A DNA stretch of 64,000 nt from Halomicrobium katesii DSM 19301. GTDB taxonomy: Archaea; Halobacteriota; Halobacteria; Halobacteriales; Haloarculaceae. The position numbers were made by a program, and so were the translations under genes. Below the pieces are notes generated by a model that saw only the letters and a program-made list of their open reading frames with translations, was not told the DNA's origin and did not search any database. Location: assembly GCF_000379085.1 (NCBI RefSeq), contig NZ_KB905378.1, positions 2,851,231-2,915,230 of the forward strand, given 5' to 3'. Positions 60,609 to 64,000 of the stretch are shown here, piece by piece; within the stretch, counting starts at the first letter, position 1; every line of letters begins with the position of its first letter.

Positions 60609-61631
60609 TCAGGGCGCGCCGTCGAGGATGTCGGTCAGCTTTTCGGGCTCGATGTTCCGGCCCGAGATCGGGAACACGATCGTCGATCCCGCCAGTTCGT
60701 CCGCGCGCTGTCTCATCGCCGCCAGGCTCGTCGCACAGGCACCTTCGATGGGCACCCTCTCGTCTACGAACAGATCGCGAACGCCTCGCCGGAGGGCCGC
60801 TTCGCTCACGAGCCGGAACCCGTCGAGTCGCTCGCGGAGGACCGTCGTCGTCAGCGCGAACGGGACGCGCGTCGCGACACCCTCGGCGAACGTCTCCATC
60901 CGATCGTGGGGTTCGAGCGTGTCGTCGGCCCAGGCGCGGTGCATCGCCGGTGCCGCCTCCGACTGGGCTCCGATCACGGTGGCGTCCGTGAGCGCACCCA
61001 CAGTCAGACAGTAGCCGGCGGCGCTGGATCCGCCGCCGATCGGGCAAAACAGATAGTCGAGGTCCGGCAGCGTCTCGACGATCTCGAGGCCGGCGGTCCC
61101 GACCCCGGCGACGAGGCTCGGCTCGTTCGCGGAGTGGACGTATCGATAGCCCGCCTGCGCGGCCAGGGACTCGGCGTGCTCTCGGGCCTCGTCGAAGTCA
61201 GCGCCGCGGAACTGCACGTCGGCACCGAGCCGTTCCATCGCGGCCACCTTCGCGGCGTTGGCTGCCTCGGGCACCACGATGGTCACCGGCACGTCGAACG
61301 CACGGCCGGCGTAGGCGACCGACTGCCCGTGGTTGCCGGTGCTCGCGGCGATCAGGCCCGACTCGCGGAACTCGTCGTCGAGGCGCGACGCGAGGGTGAC
61401 GCCGCCGCGGACCTTGAACGCCCCGGTCGGCAGGGTATCCTCGCGCTTGAGGTACACGTCGGCGTCGAACTCGGCCGAGAGGGACTCGCTCCGGACGAGC
61501 GGCGTTCGCGGGAGGTGGTCGTCGACGACGGGACGGGCCTCGTACACGTCGGCGGTCGCTGGCGGGGTGAGATCGTGATACGGGAACACGGTCGTCGCAT
61601 CGGGGGAGGGAACAGGGCTGTACTCGCTCAC
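60609..61631 (-). CDS. Threonine ammonia-lyase / serine-threonine dehydratase, PLP-dependent
   Basis: 340 residues. PLP Lys in LKREDTLPTGAFKVRGG (about residues 62-78), STGNHGQSVAYAG binding loop for phosphate-proximal contacts, glycine loop CPIGGGSSAAGY, and a conserved end SGRNIEPEKLTDIL. Fold type II PLP enzymes of this type deaminate threonine to 2-oxobutanoate or serine to pyruvate, or racemise serine. There is no C-terminal ACT domain, so it is probably the catabolic or racemase type. Start at the ATG at 61631. Confidence 0.9.
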   Translation of the reverse strand: MSEYSPVPSPDATTVFPYHDLTPPATADVYEARPVVDDHLPRTPLVRSESLSAEFDADVYLKREDTLPTGAFKVRGGVTLASRLDDEFRESGLIAASTGNHGQSVAYAGRAFDVPVTIVVPEAANAAKVAAMERLGADVQFRGADFDEAREHAESLAAQAGYRYVHSANEPSLVAGVGTAGLEIVETLPDLDYLFCPIGGGSSAAGYCLTVGALTDATVIGAQSEAAPAMHRAWADDTLEPHDRMETFAEGVATRVPFALTTTVLRERLDGFRLVSEAALRRGVRDLFVDERVPIEGACATSLAAMRQRADELAGSTIVFPISGRNIEPEKLTDILDGAP

Positions 61632-61718
61632 GGGGGCCTGTTACAGGCGCTCCGAATTAACCTTTCATATCGTCTGGTCGACGGTCCCGGCCCCGCTGCC
61701 AGCGCGGTCGAAAGCGGA

Positions 61719-62279
61719 TCACGAGAGGACGACGACGTTACCCATCCCGCGGCGCTTGCGCTCGATGAGGTCCCGCGCTTCGAGGTTGTCCAGCGCCCGG
61801 CTGACGGTCGCTTTCGACACGTCGGTCTGCTCGACGATCTCGCTCTGTGGGAGCACGCCGTCGGCGTCGAGTACGGCCTCGTAGACGATCCGCTCGTTGC
61901 TCGCGAGCCGGTCTGCCACTTCTTCCCACTCGCTTCGCCGGGCCGCCAGCAGTTCCGACGGCGCTGTCTGCTCGCCGTCGCCGCCGGCTGGGCCGTCCGG
62001 CTCTGGGACCGGTCGGTCCGCTGGCGACACAGGCTCGCCGTCGACGAGGAGGACGGTCGCACTCGCGCCAGCGGCGAACGCCGCGATCGTGAGTGCGATC
62101 GCGTCCCCGAGGCGAAGCGACGGACCCAGCGTCCCGGTCCGCACGCTCGCGTCACCGACTACGACCGTGATCGACGGCGGCGTGATGAGGTGGGCGACTA
62201 TCGCGACCGTCACAGCCGTCGCGGCGACGAAGGTCCCGGCGGCGACGAGCGCTCGGCGGTCGCGGCTCTCGTCGCTCAT
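61719..62279 (-). CDS. Membrane-anchored winged-helix regulator
   Basis: 186 residues from the ATG at 62279. Two hydrophobic helices (about 10-34 and 58-79), a Pro/Gly/Glu linker, then a C-terminal winged helix (ASNERIVYEAVLDADGVLPQSEIVEQTDVSKATVSRALDNLEARDLIERKRRG), MarR/TrmB-like. It overlaps the end of the preceding gene by ATGA, forming a pair of exported/membrane protein plus membrane regulator common in haloarchaea. It may pass an outside signal to transcription; the target is unknown. Confidence 0.85.
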   Translation of the reverse strand: MSDESRDRRALVAAGTFVAATAVTVAIVAHLITPPSITVVVGDASVRTGTLGPSLRLGDAIALTIAAFAAGASATVLLVDGEPVSPADRPVPEPDGPAGGDGEQTAPSELLAARRSEWEEVADRLASNERIVYEAVLDADGVLPQSEIVEQTDVSKATVSRALDNLEARDLIERKRRGMGNVVVLS

Positions 62280-62941
62280 CGTCCACGAGGGGACGCGCCG
62301 GACCCCTCTCTGAGCCGGACGAACGCGTCGACCGTCTCGTTTTCCAGATCCACGACGACGCTGTACCGCGTCTCTCGTTCGACCGGATCGACGACCACCA
62401 GCGCTCGCCGGTCGCTGACTCGCCGTTCGGTCCGCTCGACGACGACGCCGTCGGCTCGCTCTCGCAGGGTGAACGCGGAGTCGTTGGCCGGCGCGAGCTG
62501 CGTCCACGCCGTCTGTGGATCCGCTCCCGCCACTGCGGCGGTGTCGCTTCGGACGGACTCGGGGATCGGTCGGATCGTGTACACCGCGCCGTCCGGCGCG
62601 GACCCGTCGGCGAACGCCCCCGCCGTCCGCACGACCTCTTTGGCACGCTCTCGGGTCGCGAGCGGGAGCTCGACCGGTTCGCGCGGTGTCGTCGTCACGA
62701 CGAGGTGACTCCCGCGACCGGTGATCTCGACCCGCTTGACGGTACGCAGATCGGCGACCACCGTCCGGTCGCTCTCGCCGCTCGTTTCGACGAGCTGTGC
62801 GCCGTCGATCGCGAACTCGTGTTCCGCGGGTGGTGTGACCGCCGCAGTGACGCCGGTCACGGTCGCGAACAGCGCGATACTGCCGCCGAGGACGCCGAGT
62901 GCGAGGACCAACACCACTCGGGACCGCACGACCGTCTTCAT
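62276..62941 (-). CDS. Membrane-anchored extracytoplasmic protein paired with the wHTH regulator
   Basis: 221 residues from the ATG at 62941 (MKTVVRSRVVLVLALGVLGG): an N-terminal signal anchor, then a mostly beta extracytoplasmic domain (EFAIDGAQLVETSGESDRTVV, VKRVEITGRGSHLVVTT). No lipobox Cys. A cluster of Arg and Asp near the C-terminus (ERETRYSVVVDLENETV) looks like a PepSY-type strand. Its stop overlaps the regulator start. The role as sensor partner is inferred from the operon. Confidence 0.75.
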   Translation of the reverse strand: MKTVVRSRVVLVLALGVLGGSIALFATVTGVTAAVTPPAEHEFAIDGAQLVETSGESDRTVVADLRTVKRVEITGRGSHLVVTTTPREPVELPLATRERAKEVVRTAGAFADGSAPDGAVYTIRPIPESVRSDTAAVAGADPQTAWTQLAPANDSAFTLRERADGVVVERTERRVSDRRALVVVDPVERETRYSVVVDLENETVDAFVRLREGSGASPRGR

Positions 62942-63245
62942 GTCTTCCGAGACCGAACGTCCTCCCAAGAAGGTGCTGGTTTCCACCGGTTTGAAACGCC
63001 TGAAACGGGTACGAAACGCGTTTCACACCTGTTTCACGGCCGTTTCCAACGGACACTTACAAGCCCTTTCTGTCAAGCCACAGGTGGCGAGATCGGGCCG
63101 GCTCCCGTGGGCGGTCGCCGTCGACCGTCGGTCGAGATCCCGTCACACGCTCTCCACGAGTCACTCTCGACCGCCCGCAACGCTGACCCGGTCGCTACAC
63201 GAACACACATGACACGATCCAGTCCCCGCCAACGGAGTGGTACAG
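62942..63245. other. Divergent promoter region
   Basis: 304 bases between the regulator operon (leftward) and the secreted-protein gene (rightward). It contains several related blocks such as GTTTCACACCTGTTTCACG and GGTTTGAAACGCCTGAAACG (62993-63040), that is GAAAC/GTTTC motifs repeated six times, a candidate operator for the adjacent regulator. No gene seen. Confidence 0.45.
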
Positions 63246-64000
63246 ATGCGACGTGAGTATCGGCTCGCAGCCTACGCGCTGGCCGTTTCGGCGCTCCTCC
63301 TGGCCGCCAGTGGCGCGGTCGTCGTCGCCGACGGCAGCGTGGCCGACCCGACGGACGAGTCGCCCGAACCGACGAACGACACCGTCTCCACGTCCGGCAC
63401 CGACACGGAGACCGTCGACGTATCGGTCACCAACGCCAGCGCAACGACGTTCACGGTCAGCGAGGCCGGCCGTACGTGCGGCGGCGCGCTCCGGGTCGAC
63501 GATCCGAACCGGACCCGGACCGACGTGCGCGTCGACGGCGTCACCGTCACGCTGATCGAGGCACACGGCGGCGAGGCCTTCGACGAGATCGACCGACAGC
63601 GATTCGCGGCGCTGGTCTGGGACGAGTTCTCGACCAGCGCCGGACTCGGCGAGTACGAGCACGTCGAACTCCGAGTCAACCAGTACTACGAGAGCGTCGA
63701 CCGCGAGGAGCCGACCGACACCGTCGGCGTTCGCGCCAGTCCCGCCGACGGCTGTCTCCCGAGCGTCGCGGGGACGGTCTCGCTCGACGACGAGTCGGTC
63801 GACGTGCGCTCCGCACGGCCGACGCTCGACGATCTCGACCTGACGGTCACGGACGCGATCGGCGTCCTCGACGACGAGGAACGGACGCTGGTCGAGCGAC
63901 TCGTCGAGAACGACTCACAGGCCAGCTACACCGTCCAGCAGCGGTTCGACGATCCCAGTGCGCTGGCGGCGACCGTCGTCGAAGCGACCAACGAGGGCGA
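63246..64000 (+). CDS. Secreted acidic protein, runs off the right edge
   Basis: At least 251 residues from the ATG at 63246 (MRREYRLAAYALAVSALLLA), with a Sec-type signal peptide (cleavage near residue 29, ASGAVVVADG) followed by a Thr/Asp-rich linker and a globular part (TCGGALRVDDPNRTRTDVRVDG, LVWDEFSTSAGLGEYEHVEL, ASPADGCLPSVAG) with two Cys that could form a disulphide. The frame is open to the end of the window. It is divergent from the wHTH pair, as in haloarchaeal loci where such secreted proteins sit next to membrane-bound regulators. Family not certain. Confidence 0.75.
   Translation, partial: MRREYRLAAYALAVSALLLAASGAVVVADGSVADPTDESPEPTNDTVSTSGTDTETVDVSVTNASATTFTVSEAGRTCGGALRVDDPNRTRTDVRVDGVTVTLIEAHGGEAFDEIDRQRFAALVWDEFSTSAGLGEYEHVELRVNQYYESVDREEPTDTVGVRASPADGCLPSVAGTVSLDDESVDVRSARPTLDDLDLTVTDAIGVLDDEERTLVERLVENDSQASYTVQQRFDDPSALAATVVEATNEG

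Noticed and set aside
57864-62708. A 1614-codon plus-strand open frame opposite the Hsp70-GrpE-kinase gene
   Set aside because: It is an antisense shadow: the minus-strand frames hold clear Hsp70, GrpE, kinase and PLP-enzyme motifs, while this frame shows none and ignores gene borders.
1-64000. rRNA or tRNA genes
   Set aside because: No stretch with conserved rRNA blocks or a tRNA TΨC-arm pattern (GGTTCGAATCC-like) with matching stems was found by eye.

Overview
The window reads as haloarchaeal chromosome or megaplasmid DNA. GC content is high, proteins are very acidic, many mRNAs look leaderless (a TATA-like box about 25-30 nt before the start codon), and families typical of Halobacteria recur: bacterio-opsin-activator-type HTH regulators, DUF2249, a PRC-barrel protein, an Orc1/Cdc6 origin with TCGCACACGGGG boxes, and a CRISPR repeat ending in ATTGAAGC. 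The species cannot be named from the sequence alone. No rRNA or tRNA gene was seen.

Layout. 0-5 kb: a nitric-oxide-reductase neighbourhood (single-chain quinol-type NorB, a DUF2249 protein, a polytopic membrane protein, a wHTH/membrane-protein pair). 5-10 kb: TraB-like protein, PRC-barrel protein, a radical SAM/SPASM enzyme with its small partner peptide, and a PHP phosphoesterase with an asparagine-synthase-like enzyme. 10-11.4 kb: an IS1341-type tnpB remnant and a gene split by an 80-bp MITE. 11.5-15.1 kb: coiled-coil genes and a PP2C phosphatase. 15.3-17.8 kb: three damaged reading frames. 17.8-24.2 kb: small membrane proteins, iron-box-like operators, an oleate hydratase, HTH regulators, palindromic elements, a MITE nested in another MITE, and an IS5-type insertion sequence. 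24.3-30.5 kb: a DMSO-reductase-type operon (regulator, small protein, Mo subunit, FeS subunit, NrfD subunit, TorD chaperone).

30.6-50.7 kb plus 57.1-60.5 kb is the remarkable part. Two ESCRT-III-like coiled-coil proteins precede a Vps4-like AAA ATPase with an MIT-like N-terminus, followed by an FHA-like protein. Four paralogous Hanks-type kinases, all with DW- in place of DFG, are each fused to something different: two winged helices plus a complete [2Fe-2S] ferredoxin; a PQQ-type beta-propeller; sixteen 37-residue HEAT-like repeats; and Hsp70 plus a GrpE domain. Among them lie a MoxR ATPase, a zincin-VWA protein and a 1485-residue HEAT-like protein in one operon. With the PP2C at 14.4 kb this looks like a phosphorylation-controlled assembly/remodelling/chaperone network. 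I think it is the under-described system of the window; its function is inferred, not shown.

50.7-53.7 kb is a replication origin: an AT-rich tract and at least 12 origin-recognition-box-like repeats on both sides of orc1/cdc6. A CRISPR array of 43 repeats (no cas genes in the window) follows and ends on the stop codon of the Hsp70-GrpE-kinase gene. 60.6-64 kb: a threonine-dehydratase-like enzyme, a membrane wHTH pair, and a secreted protein running off the end.

Caution on integrity: five genes carry small lesions. Three conserved Trp codons read TGA and two frames are lost by what looks like one missing G. Either the genome is decaying locally or the assembly has small errors. Split genes are annotated by part and cross-referenced.
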